Assembly (NCBI GenBank): GCA_002715465.1
Contig: PAYY01000010.1
Location: 14,640 to 43,281, forward strand
Length of the DNA stretch: 28,642 bases
Reading direction: 5' to 3'
Source of the DNA: Fidelibacterota bacterium
Lineage (GTDB): Bacteria > Marinisomatota > Marinisomatia > Marinisomatales > S15-B10
Below, one piece after another: positions 7,801-16,249 of this stretch. Numbering within the stretch: the stretch's first letter is position 1; each line of letters starts with the position of its first letter. Below the pieces are notes generated by a model. The model searched no databases, was not told where the DNA came from, and saw only the letters and a list, made by a program, of their open reading frames with translations. The position numbers and the translations under genes are program-made.

Positions 7801-8789
7801 TTATACTTGGCATTGAGACTTCTTGTGATGAAACAGCAGCAGCAGTTTGTAAAGATGGGGAAATATTATCTTCCGTAATTGCTTCCCAAGAGCAACATTC
7901 AATGTATGGTGGTGTAGTGCCAGAAATAGCCTCTCGAGCTCATGAACGTTTGATATTAAAAACTGTTGAAGAAGCAATTAATAGAAGTTCATACAATAAA
8001 GGTCAATTGGAAGGTATTGCAGTTACTAGAGGTCCAGGGCTTATGGGTTCTCTTTTGACAGGAGTTAGTTTTGCCAGAGGATTATCACTGGGATTAAAAA
8101 TCCCATTCATTGGGATAAACCATATGGAAGCCCATATTTTTGCAAACTTTATCGCATACCCCAAATTAAAATTTCCTTTTCTCTGTTTACTTGTTTCAGG
8201 GGGACATACACAAATTTGGAAAGTTGAGGAAATTGGAGAATATGAATTAATAGGAGAAACGAGAGATGATGCGGCTGGTGAAGCATTTGATAAAGGTGCA
8301 AGGATTTTGGGTTTGGGATATCCTGGAGGAATAGCAATTGAGAAAGCAGCAATCGGGGGAAATAAGGAAGCTGTTAATTTCCCACGTGCGTTTTTTCAAT
8401 CTAATCTAGTTGAATTCAGTTTTAGTGGTTTAAAGACAGCTCTTCAAAGGCATGTTGAACTAATCGATGGAAAATTAACCACAGAAATGTTATGTGATAT
8501 TGCTGCAAGTTATCAATTTGCAATTGTTGATATTCTTCTATCAAAACTACGACTTGCTATTGATATGACAAAAATTAATGTGGCTCTAATTGGTGGTGGA
8601 GTTGCTGCAAATAAATTATTGAGAGAGAAGGCAAAAAGAGATTTTAATGACTCAAAAATACTTTACCCAAACATTGAATTATGTACTGACAATGCAGCCA
8701 TGATAGCCTTTCTAGGGGAGATCTATTTAGACCAAAAACTTTCTCATTTTGAAACGCACAAAGTTATACCCAACCTTAGACTGTCGTAG
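7797..8789 (+). CDS. tsaD: tRNA threonylcarbamoyladenosine biosynthesis protein TsaD
   Basis: Transfers the threonylcarbamoyl group to A37 of ANN-decoding tRNAs together with TsaB, TsaE and TsaC. The product has 330 residues, as usual. ILGIETSCDETAAAV is the ASKHA-fold opening. GINHMEAH supplies the metal ligands His109 and His113. LVSGGHTQIW, GEAFDKGARILGLGYPGG, FSFSGLKTAL and the C-terminal LCTDNAAMIA are all family motifs. It overlaps the YbbR-like gene by 4 nt, so the two are probably translated together. Confidence 0.97.
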   Translation: MIILGIETSCDETAAAVCKDGEILSSVIASQEQHSMYGGVVPEIASRAHERLILKTVEEAINRSSYNKGQLEGIAVTRGPGLMGSLLTGVSFARGLSLGLKIPFIGINHMEAHIFANFIAYPKLKFPFLCLLVSGGHTQIWKVEEIGEYELIGETRDDAAGEAFDKGARILGLGYPGGIAIEKAAIGGNKEAVNFPRAFFQSNLVEFSFSGLKTALQRHVELIDGKLTTEMLCDIAASYQFAIVDILLSKLRLAIDMTKINVALIGGGVAANKLLREKAKRDFNDSKILYPNIELCTDNAAMIAFLGEIYLDQKLSHFETHKVIPNLRLS

Positions 8790-8803
8790 TTTTTAAACTA
8801 AGG

Positions 8804-10936
8804 ATGTTACCATTGTTACCTATTTGGTCTTTAATAGTTCTTTTATTACTTACTGCATGGTTTGTAATATTCTGTTACAAAACTATTGTAATAAAAAAAG
8901 GTTCCTTCAATCTTTTTTTGACCCTATTTAGATGTTTAATATTCCTAATAATTATATTTCTTTTAGCTAATTTTCGATGGAATAGGATTAATTCTGTCCC
9001 AAAAAATTCTCTAATTAGAATATTTTTTGATAACTCTGTTTCAATGGCGTTTCACCAATCAGTATCTCGTGAATCATTACTTACTGGTTATGAAGAAATA
9101 CTTAATTCACTAAAGAATTTTGCTTATGAAAATATTTCTGAAATTCAAATTGAAGCTTTTTCTTTTGGAGAATCGGTTCAACCACTCGAGCATACTCCTC
9201 TAGAGCTTAAAGTAGATGAGTCATCTACTAATATTTCATCAGTTTTAGCTTTGGCGGATAAAACATTGATTGATGAGGAAGTAAATGCCATAATTATAGT
9301 TAGCGATGGACAAACAACTGTTGGTCCTAATCCTTCCAATAAAGATCTTAATGAAATCCCAGTTCATACAATTGGCATTGGTGAAACCATGAGGATGGTG
9401 GATATCCTTATTGCAAAAGTTGATGTTCCTACTGTTATCATTAAGGGAGAAACTATTGTTGCTGAAACTATAGTAGAATCATTTGGTGAAATTAATCAAA
9501 AAGTAAATATTTCTTTTCAAACTGATGGGCGTTTACTTGGGACTCAAACTATTTCTCCAAAAGGTAATGGTAGTAGACAAATAGTTCGATTTCAATTTGA
9601 AGTTGATGAAATTGGAACAAAAAATTATGAGATTAGGACATCTTCACTTAAGGATGAAATAAACATTGAAAATAACCTTTTTGAATTCTCCATCACTGTA
9701 TTAAAAGACCGGTTTAATATTGGAGTTTTAACAGGTAGCCCATCTTTTAATACTCGTTTTCTTAAACTTGTAGTCTCAGAAGAAGAAAATATTGAAGTGG
9801 ATCATTTTAGTTTAGCTAGAGAAGGTTGGAAACCTTCTCTAGCTAATTTTTGGAGAAAAAAATATGATTTAATTATTTTAGATAACTTCCCTAATAAAAA
9901 TACAGCAGAAAGATGGTCAGAAGATTTAAACCAAAAATTAAAACGAGATAATTCAGCCTTAGCACTTATAGCTGGAAAATCTATAGATAAATCTAAATTA
10001 TTTGGTTTATTAGATGCATTGGGAATTCAAATTCTAATTGATGAAGATTATAATTTAGAAAGACTTTTTATAGAGAACGCATTAATTACAAGTAATTCTA
10101 TTCCTATTCCTCAATTAGATTGGAAATCATTGCCTCCATTATCACCATTTCTTTTTTTTGAACCTGGTCAAGAGGGTATGGAAGTTATTTCGCAACTTTC
10201 AGGAAAATTATCACCTATACCATTACTTATTGTTGGAACAGTTGAAAGCCCAAAAGAAATAGATAAACCTTTACGTCGCGCAATTTTTACCTCTTCTGAG
10301 CTTTGGAAACTTTACTTTATTGATAATAGTGGTCAGATAAATTTAGATTTTCTTGATTATTGGAAAGATTTGCTAAAATGGTTAACTGCAACAACTGGTT
10401 ATGATGACCGCTATTTTAGAATTGCTAAATCATTGTTTAAAAGAGGAGAAGAAGTGTCAATTGAAGGCTCATTTTTAAGTTTAAGTGAAGAAGAAAGAAA
10501 ATCTGGAGTTTGGTGGAAAATTCAATTTTCAGATGATGAGTTGCTTATACCGCTTCATTATGATGAAAAAGAGGAAAAATGGAAAGGTTCATTCATTGCT
10601 TCAGAGCCTGGTTCGTACCAATTCTGGATTTTTACTGAAAATGAAAATTTTGAACAAAAGGAACCAGACGGATATTTTAGAGTAGAACAAGGAATGGTTG
10701 AATTGAAAAATGCTTATTTAAATAAAGAACTCCTTCTTAACCTATCTGAATTAACGGGTGGAAAATATTTTTCATGGTCAGATAGAAATAATATAGTTGA
10801 AGACCTATCAATTACTAAATCTGAAAGATTATATTCGTATACTATTAATTTTTCCCACTGGTTACCATTTTTATTTTTAATTATCTTATTATTAACTGCG
10901 GAATGGGTTCTTAGAAGAAACCGCGGCCTTCAATAA
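8804..10936 (+). CDS. Membrane protein with VWA domain (BatA/aerotolerance-like architecture)
   Basis: The product has 710 residues. Two N-terminal membrane helices (about 8-25 and 37-56) are followed by a von Willebrand A domain. Its metal-site residues are visible: DNSVS (D76, S78, S80), T142 in a TNIS segment and D168 in IIIVSDGQ. The VWA is followed by a long beta-rich region, a Rossmann-like stretch around VLTGSPSFNTRFLKLVV and KYDLIILDNFPN resembling the glutamine-amidotransferase-like module of such proteins, and a single C-terminal helix (about 685-703) ending in basic residues. This matches the poorly characterised membrane VWA proteins of FCB bacteria. Specific function is unknown. 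The gene begins 14 nt after tsaD, and the next 75 nt may hold the promoter of the polysaccharide locus. Confidence 0.75.
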   Translation: MLPLLPIWSLIVLLLLTAWFVIFCYKTIVIKKGSFNLFLTLFRCLIFLIIIFLLANFRWNRINSVPKNSLIRIFFDNSVSMAFHQSVSRESLLTGYEEILNSLKNFAYENISEIQIEAFSFGESVQPLEHTPLELKVDESSTNISSVLALADKTLIDEEVNAIIIVSDGQTTVGPNPSNKDLNEIPVHTIGIGETMRMVDILIAKVDVPTVIIKGETIVAETIVESFGEINQKVNISFQTDGRLLGTQTISPKGNGSRQIVRFQFEVDEIGTKNYEIRTSSLKDEINIENNLFEFSITVLKDRFNIGVLTGSPSFNTRFLKLVVSEEENIEVDHFSLAREGWKPSLANFWRKKYDLIILDNFPNKNTAERWSEDLNQKLKRDNSALALIAGKSIDKSKLFGLLDALGIQILIDEDYNLERLFIENALITSNSIPIPQLDWKSLPPLSPFLFFEPGQEGMEVISQLSGKLSPIPLLIVGTVESPKEIDKPLRRAIFTSSELWKLYFIDNSGQINLDFLDYWKDLLKWLTATTGYDDRYFRIAKSLFKRGEEVSIEGSFLSLSEEERKSGVWWKIQFSDDELLIPLHYDEKEEKWKGSFIASEPGSYQFWIFTENENFEQKEPDGYFRVEQGMVELKNAYLNKELLLNLSELTGGKYFSWSDRNNIVEDLSITKSERLYSYTINFSHWLPFLFLIILLLTAEWVLRRNRGLQ

Positions 10937-10951
10937 TCTTTTACTAATGAT

Positions 10952-10980
10952 TTGTGATTCCTTAAATCCTACCCTATTTT
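10952..10980 (+). promoter_or_regulatory. Candidate promoter for ugd and the polysaccharide locus
   Basis: In the 75-nt gap between the VWA gene and ugd, TTGTGA (10952-10957) and TATTTT (10975-10980) are separated by 17 bp. Each matches the sigma-70 consensus at four of six positions, and the -10 element ends 31 nt before the ugd ATG. No terminator is visible ahead of it. This is a pattern match in AT-rich DNA, so it is weak. Confidence 0.28.
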
Positions 10981-11011
10981 AAAGGTGAAAATTTAAGAAT
11001 AATTTAATGCA

Positions 11012-12328
11012 ATGAAAAAAATTACAGTTATTGGCACGGGCTATGTTGGGCTAGTAAGTGGATCTGGATTAGCAGATTTTGGAAACAAAGTAAATTGTGT
11101 CGACGTTAATAAAAAAAGAATAAAAGACCTTTCAAATGGTAAGATTCCTTTTTTTGAGCCCGGGCTAAAGGAGATAGTTGAAAGAAATAAATTGTCTGGC
11201 AGGCTCGAATTCAACACTAATATTGCAGAATCTATATCTGATTCGGATGTTATTTTTATAGCTGTTTGGACTCCTATGGCGAATGATGGAAGTGCAGACC
11301 TTACGGCCGTTTTAGATGTTGCAAAGACTATAGGTGCTAATATTTCTTCTTATACAGTGATTGCAACAAAAAGTACTGTTCCTATCGGTACAAGTAAAAT
11401 GATCAATGAAGTCATTTCTAATAATATCAGAGGAAACACTTCTTATGATTTGGTTTCAAACCCTGAATTTTTAAGAGAAGGTGCGGCTGTTAGAGATTTT
11501 CTCATGCCAGATAGAGTTGTTATTGGAACTAGTAGTCAACAAGCTATTGAAATGATGCAAGAGATTTATCGTCCTCTATATGTCAATGAGACTCCTTTTG
11601 TGATCACTGATATTCCAACAGCTGAAACAATAAAATATGCTTCAAATTCATTCCTTGCTGTAAAAATCTCTTATATTAATGAATTGGCTAATCTTTGTGA
11701 TTCAACTGGTGCTGACATTCATGTAGTTGCTAGAGCTATGGGTTTAGATGGTCGAATTAGCCCTAAATTTCTTCACCCAGGTCCTGGTTTTGGTGGATCA
11801 TGTTTTCCAAAGGATACTAGAGCATTGGTTAAAACAGCTGAGTTAAATGGTTTAAAACTTAAAGTATTAGCAGCTGCAATTAATGCTAATGAAACCCAGA
11901 TAGAAGTGATTTTTAAAAAACTTACTAAACTACTTGAAAATAATTTATCTGGAAAAAGAATTGCTATTTTAGGTCTCGCATTCAAAGCCAATACAGATGA
12001 TATCAGAGAATCTCGTGCTTTGATTTTAATTGACCAGCTATTGTCTTATGAAGTTGAAGTGGTAGTGTATGACCCTGCTGCAATGAAAAATATGAAAAAA
12101 GATTATCCAAATCTTTCTTATGCTGAATCTGTAGATGATGCAGCCAAAGGATCTAATGCAATTGTTATAATGACTGATTGGAACGAATTCCGAAGTTTAG
12201 ATCTTTCTGGTATAGGAGATCTAATGATAGATAAGATCATTTTAGATGCTAAGAATCTTCTTAGTCATGAGGAATTGATTGCAAATGGGTTTATTTTTGA
12301 AGGAGTAGGACGACCATATGAGTATTGA
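11012..12328 (+). CDS. ugd: UDP-glucose/GDP-mannose 6-dehydrogenase family (UDP-glucose 6-dehydrogenase)
   Basis: Oxidises UDP-glucose to UDP-glucuronate using two NAD+, supplying an acidic sugar. The product has 438 residues. The Rossmann motif is VIGTGYVGLVSGSGLADFG. LVSNPEFLREGAAV and ETIKYASNSFLAVKISYINE (Lys207) form the substrate site. The catalytic cysteine is Cys264 in PGPGFGGSCFPKDT. The C-terminal domain starts around KRIAILGLAFKANTDDIRES. One oddity is FIAVWTPMANDGSADL, where the family almost always has VGTP: Gly is replaced by Trp near the nucleotide. A related NDP-hexose dehydrogenase specificity (ManNAc or GlcNAc) is possible. First gene of the polysaccharide run; overlaps the next by 11 nt. 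Confidence 0.88.
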   Translation: MKKITVIGTGYVGLVSGSGLADFGNKVNCVDVNKKRIKDLSNGKIPFFEPGLKEIVERNKLSGRLEFNTNIAESISDSDVIFIAVWTPMANDGSADLTAVLDVAKTIGANISSYTVIATKSTVPIGTSKMINEVISNNIRGNTSYDLVSNPEFLREGAAVRDFLMPDRVVIGTSSQQAIEMMQEIYRPLYVNETPFVITDIPTAETIKYASNSFLAVKISYINELANLCDSTGADIHVVARAMGLDGRISPKFLHPGPGFGGSCFPKDTRALVKTAELNGLKLKVLAAAINANETQIEVIFKKLTKLLENNLSGKRIAILGLAFKANTDDIRESRALILIDQLLSYEVEVVVYDPAAMKNMKKDYPNLSYAESVDDAAKGSNAIVIMTDWNEFRSLDLSGIGDLMIDKIILDAKNLLSHEELIANGFIFEGVGRPYEY

Positions 12329-12800
12329 TGGAGTAAAAATTAAAAAATTACGTGTTCATACGGATATTCCTGATGTTCAAGAGAGTGTTACCAAAGAGGG
12401 TTTCCTTATGGAGGTTCTTCGTGATGATGATAATCTATTAAGTAAATTTGGTCAGTCAACTTTTACTGTTGCTTATAAAGATACAATAAAGGCTTTTCAT
12501 TGGCATGAAAAGCAAGATGATCTTTGGTTTATTGCTTCTGGAAGAGCAATTATTGTTTTGCATGATCTTCGCAATGAGTCACAATCTTTTGGTCTTACTG
12601 AAACTATAAGCGCTGGAGTTGATGATTATAAGTTAGTATTAATACCTGTTGGGGTTGCACATGGTTATAAAGTTATTAGTGAAGAACCTGTATTACTTTT
12701 TTATCATACAACTAAGAGCTATAATCCAAAAAATCCAGATGAGAAGAGGATACCATATAATGATTCTAGGATTGGTTTTGATTGGGAGTCAATTGTATGA
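12318..12800 (+). CDS. RmlC-like cupin (dTDP-4-dehydrorhamnose 3,5-epimerase family)
   Basis: A 160-residue cupin of the RmlC fold, probably acting on a nucleotide-linked 4-keto sugar. Visible are FLMEVLRDDDN near the N-terminus, KAFHWHEKQDDLWFIASG (H61 and H63), the VLHDLR strand, LIPVGVAHGYKVISEEPVLL (H115) and YHTTKSYNPKNPDEKRIPYN with Y129, ending in IGFDWE. Canonical RmlC has RGLHFQ where this protein has KAFHWHEKQ, so it belongs to a divergent subgroup and the exact epimerase or isomerase reaction is uncertain. rfbB follows immediately (ATGA overlap) and would provide its 4-keto-6-deoxy substrate. An AGGA at 12307-12310 serves the ATG. Confidence 0.8.
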   Translation: MSIDGVKIKKLRVHTDIPDVQESVTKEGFLMEVLRDDDNLLSKFGQSTFTVAYKDTIKAFHWHEKQDDLWFIASGRAIIVLHDLRNESQSFGLTETISAGVDDYKLVLIPVGVAHGYKVISEEPVLLFYHTTKSYNPKNPDEKRIPYNDSRIGFDWESIV

Positions 12801-13816
12801 AAACCTATCTAGTTACAGGTGGTTCAGGTTTTATTGGTAGCAACTTCATCCGTTTCATTATAGAAAAGGATACAAATTGTAACATCATAAACTTAGATAA
12901 ACTTACTTATGCTGGTAACCCAGCTAATCTAAGAGATATAGAAAATAATAACCGCTATCAATTTATTAATGGTGATATATGCGATGAAAGAGTTGTTAGA
13001 GAGACCTTTAGCCGAAATAGAATCGATGTAGTAATTAATTTCGCGGCAGAAACACATGTTGATAGATCAATAGGTTCTCCTGATGATTTTATTAATACAG
13101 ATGTATTTGGTGTCTTTAGACTACTTGAGGCTTCAAAAGATTTTGGAGTTGACTTATTCATTCAGATAAGTACAGATGAAGTCTATGGAAGTATCGAAAA
13201 TGGGAGTTTTTGCGAAACAGATCAACTTCTTCCAAGTAGTCCATATTCTGCAAGTAAGGCAGGAGGAGATAGATTGGCTTATTCATATTTTATTACTTTT
13301 GGATTGCCTGTAATTATTACAAGGGCAAGTAATAATTATGGATCTTTTCAATATCCTGAAAAAATAATTCCTCTTTTCGTTACTAATGCTATAGAGGATC
13401 GTCCTCTTCCTTTATATGGTGACGGGAAAAACGTTCGTGACTGGCTCTTTGTTCTTGATCATTGCTCAGCAATCGATTTTCTTATTGAGCATGGAGACCA
13501 TGGTCAAGTCTACAATATAGGAGGGGGAAATGAATTAGAGAATATTGCTATTACTCGATTAATTCTAGAAAAATTGAATAAAAGTGAAAATCTGATAAAA
13601 TTTGTTGATGACCGAAAGGGACATGATCTTCGTTATTCAATTGATTGCTCAAAGATTAGACAGCTTGGATGGGAGCCAGAATACAGTTTTAATAATGCTC
13701 TTGAAAATACAATTAAATGGTACCAATCTAATGAAGATTGGTGGAAACCAATAAAATCAGGAGAGTTTAGAAGTTATTATGAAAACCAATATAGCATTTC
13801 ATATGAGAAGTCTTAG
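12797..13816 (+). CDS. rfbB: dTDP-glucose 4,6-dehydratase
   Basis: Converts dTDP-glucose to dTDP-4-keto-6-deoxyglucose, the branch point for rhamnose and many amino-deoxysugars. The product has 339 residues, an extended short-chain dehydrogenase. The NAD site is VTGGSGFIGSNFIRF. NLDKLTYAGNPANL is typical of this enzyme. The catalytic elements are STDEVYG (T126, D127, E128) and PYSASKAGGDRL (Y150, K154). TRASNNYG and KNVRDWLFV follow. ATG at 12797 is chosen over an in-frame start at 12782 because the NAD-binding strand begins there and GGGAG lies 7 nt upstream. rmlA and rmlD are not in the window, so dTDP-glucose must be made elsewhere. Confidence 0.93.
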   Translation: MKTYLVTGGSGFIGSNFIRFIIEKDTNCNIINLDKLTYAGNPANLRDIENNNRYQFINGDICDERVVRETFSRNRIDVVINFAAETHVDRSIGSPDDFINTDVFGVFRLLEASKDFGVDLFIQISTDEVYGSIENGSFCETDQLLPSSPYSASKAGGDRLAYSYFITFGLPVIITRASNNYGSFQYPEKIIPLFVTNAIEDRPLPLYGDGKNVRDWLFVLDHCSAIDFLIEHGDHGQVYNIGGGNELENIAITRLILEKLNKSENLIKFVDDRKGHDLRYSIDCSKIRQLGWEPEYSFNNALENTIKWYQSNEDWWKPIKSGEFRSYYENQYSISYEKS

Positions 13817-14846
13817 ACTAAATATTTTACCTATTTTTATTTTTAATCTTGTTTTTAGTCAGTCAAATCAATCATTGCCACTTCTTCCCTCCGGGACAGA
13901 ACCTCAGACTCCAATTCTTTATAGAGAATATGATACTGTACCGTTAGCATTGGAGAAGCCAATTGATCCTGAAACTTACAAACTAGGACCTGGAGATAGA
14001 TTGAGGATCAATATTAGTGGAGGTGTTTTTGAAGAACCAATTAGTGGAGAATGGGCATTAGAAAATATTGATAATTATATCCTAGTAGATCCTACAGGCA
14101 ATCTAATTATTCCTCGATTTGGATCACTTAATGTACTCCAAATGACATTAGCAGATCTTGAACGTGAAGTTATAAAACGTGCTAAAGAACAGATTTATGA
14201 AAAGGTAGAAGTTGCTGTTAATTTAATTAGAGTTCGTACTTTTAGGATTCTTGCTTATGGCGCGGTTAATCAGCCTGGTTTTATTACTGTAACACCTGTT
14301 ACTAGATTAATTGATTGTTTGCGATATGCAAAAGGCGTTCAAAAATATGCTCACAGTGAGGATGTTCATCTTATCCGAAATGGTAAAAGAATTCAACTGG
14401 ATCTGAGAGATTTTTTGTCCAATGGCAATTTAGAGAGCAACCCTGTTATTACGGAAGGGGATATAATATATGTTCCTTTCAATGATAATTTGACTTTAGA
14501 TATTAGGAATTTTTCTGAATATGATAAGAATGAGGTAATTGTTACTGGATTTGTTAGATCTCCTAGACGTTTTCCCCATATACCTGGTTATACTGCTAGA
14601 GACTACATTGCCATGGCTGGTGGAATACTTGATATTGGGAATAAAGATGGGTGTAAAATAATAAGATCTGATGGTTCGCAATTAATAAAGGCTTTAAATG
14701 ATGTTGTAAAACCAGGTGATATTGTTGAAGTTCCTGAAGCCGCAAAAAGTAAACTTTTTAAAAATATGGGTGCTGTCCAATCACTTACTAGTGTCGCAAG
14801 TTTAATACTTGCATGGATGGCTATTGATAGGTCTACCCCAAATTGA
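13779..14846 (+). CDS. Wza-family polysaccharide export protein
   Basis: Outer-membrane/periplasmic exporter of capsular or exopolysaccharide. The product has 355 residues. A signal peptide runs to about FNLVFSQS; no lipobox cysteine is present, unlike E. coli Wza. The poly-export domain (about 65-160) begins YKLGPGDRLRINISGG, and PTGNLIIPRFGSLNV and VRTFRILAYGAVNQPGFI follow. Two SLBB-type units cover roughly 160-235 and 255-325 (EVIVTGFVRSPRRF). A hydrophobic helix at the C-terminus (SLTSVASLILAWMAIDRS) may be the membrane-spanning alpha-barrel element. The ATG at 13779 overlaps rfbB by 38 nt and has AGGAG 15 nt upstream. ATG 13803 would give a tidier signal peptide but has no ribosome site. 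Confidence 0.88.
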   Translation: MKTNIAFHMRSLRLNILPIFIFNLVFSQSNQSLPLLPSGTEPQTPILYREYDTVPLALEKPIDPETYKLGPGDRLRINISGGVFEEPISGEWALENIDNYILVDPTGNLIIPRFGSLNVLQMTLADLEREVIKRAKEQIYEKVEVAVNLIRVRTFRILAYGAVNQPGFITVTPVTRLIDCLRYAKGVQKYAHSEDVHLIRNGKRIQLDLRDFLSNGNLESNPVITEGDIIYVPFNDNLTLDIRNFSEYDKNEVIVTGFVRSPRRFPHIPGYTARDYIAMAGGILDIGNKDGCKIIRSDGSQLIKALNDVVKPGDIVEVPEAAKSKLFKNMGAVQSLTSVASLILAWMAIDRSTPN

Positions 14847-16249
14847 TGCTAAAACTTACTGAACATGAGCAAAAAGTTTTTGAGCTCATTCAACAGCATC
14901 CAGAGATCTTAAAAGATAGATTTGCTAGGGAAAAAATTGCAGCTCAGAATGGCATGTCAGAAAAAACTCTACGGAATCGTATTGGAGAATTAAGAAGATT
15001 TGGTCTTATATCAAAAGAAAGTATTCCTACTAGGAACCTTGAAGATGATATCAGATACAAGAACATTCTTCTTATTTGGTCAAGAAGAAAACTAATAATA
15101 GCAAACGTAATTATTATGGGTATCATAACTGTAATTATATCTCTTATGATGCCAAAATGGTATTCTTCGCAAGCAATAATTCTTTCTTCTAGCGCTGGCA
15201 GATTCAATTTAATGTCGGCATTTGCTAATATTCCTTTGAATGAATTCGGATTTTCACCTGTAAATGAAGATATTAGCAGTTTCATTTCTATACTTCAAAG
15301 TCATAGTGTTAAAGAACATATGGTTAAACATTTTGATTTAGTAGATCGATATGATTCTAAAGATATTGAATATGCAATGGAGGAGTTAAACTCTAATACT
15401 GATCTTCGAGTTACCGATGAAGGTGCTCTTTCTATCTCAATTCTAGATAGGGAACCTTTGGTTGCCCAACAAATGGTCCAAGAGTTATTAAATCAACTAG
15501 ATCTTATTAATCGTAGATTGAGTAGGGAGCAAGGGAAATATAATAGGCAATTTTTGGAAGAGCGACTTAATCAAACAAAAATAGATTTAGCAAAAGCTGA
15601 AGAGGAACTCAAATTATTTCAACAACAAACAGGTGTTGTTGATATTCTTGCTCAAGTAACTGCGCAATTGGAAACTTATGGTCAACTTCATTCACAAGAG
15701 TTGCAGGCCTATACAGAGCTTTATTCTCAAAGAGCTCAAACGGAAGTACAACTAAATACGGTTAAAGCAACTTTAACTCCTGATAATCCTACAATTCGTC
15801 ATTATGAAGTATTATATAATGAACAAGATAAACAATTAGATGTTTTGGGCGAGAGGCTAGATACTGAACTTGAAAACTTATTATTTAGTTCTGATGCCAA
15901 GGGAATTAACTTTGAAAATCAAGAAAAATCTACTGATGGTCTTTGGCTTTCCATGTCCAGTTTTCCTGATCTTGGAATGAGAAGTGTTAGATTATTACGA
16001 GAAGTAGAAGTGCAAGGTAGACTCCTTGAGATAATGGTTCCTCAATTTGAACAAGCACGTATGGAGGAAAGCAAGAATATTCCGACTCTTCAAATAATTG
16101 ATGAACCAAGAATTCCTCTTAACAAAACAAAACCAAAAAGAATGTTTATTGTTCTTGCTGTTGTGTTTATGTCTACAGTTTTTTCTGTAGGGTATGTTTT
16201 TTTGGAGTATCATTCCCGAGATTTAAGAAAAAAACTTGGTTCAGCTTAG
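14846..16249 (+). CDS. Wzz-like chain-length determinant with N-terminal winged helix-turn-helix
   Basis: The product has 467 residues. Residues about 4-58 form a winged helix-turn-helix (LTEHEQKVFELIQQHPEIL, then MSEKTLRNRIGELRRFGLIS). A Wzz-type pre-membrane segment follows (DDIRYKNILLIWSRRKLI). The first membrane helix is at about 84-102, then a large periplasmic region with a predicted coiled coil (about 215-330, rich in Gln/Glu/Leu). The proline-containing DEPRIPLNKTKPKR precedes the second membrane helix (433-453). There is no C-terminal kinase, so it is not a Wzc. It should set polymer length with the neighbouring exporter and polymerase. The cytoplasmic DNA-binding head is unusual and continuous in frame. 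The ATG overlaps the exporter stop (TGATG); a TTG one codon earlier is also possible. Confidence 0.82.
   Translation: MLKLTEHEQKVFELIQQHPEILKDRFAREKIAAQNGMSEKTLRNRIGELRRFGLISKESIPTRNLEDDIRYKNILLIWSRRKLIIANVIIMGIITVIISLMMPKWYSSQAIILSSSAGRFNLMSAFANIPLNEFGFSPVNEDISSFISILQSHSVKEHMVKHFDLVDRYDSKDIEYAMEELNSNTDLRVTDEGALSISILDREPLVAQQMVQELLNQLDLINRRLSREQGKYNRQFLEERLNQTKIDLAKAEEELKLFQQQTGVVDILAQVTAQLETYGQLHSQELQAYTELYSQRAQTEVQLNTVKATLTPDNPTIRHYEVLYNEQDKQLDVLGERLDTELENLLFSSDAKGINFENQEKSTDGLWLSMSSFPDLGMRSVRLLREVEVQGRLLEIMVPQFEQARMEESKNIPTLQIIDEPRIPLNKTKPKRMFIVLAVVFMSTVFSVGYVFLEYHSRDLRKKLGSA

Noticed and set aside
14843..16249. Frameshift or assembly join explaining the wHTH-Wzz fusion
   Set aside because: The frame is continuous, with no stop or compositional break between the wHTH and the Wzz pre-membrane segment; only read data could fully exclude an assembly artefact.
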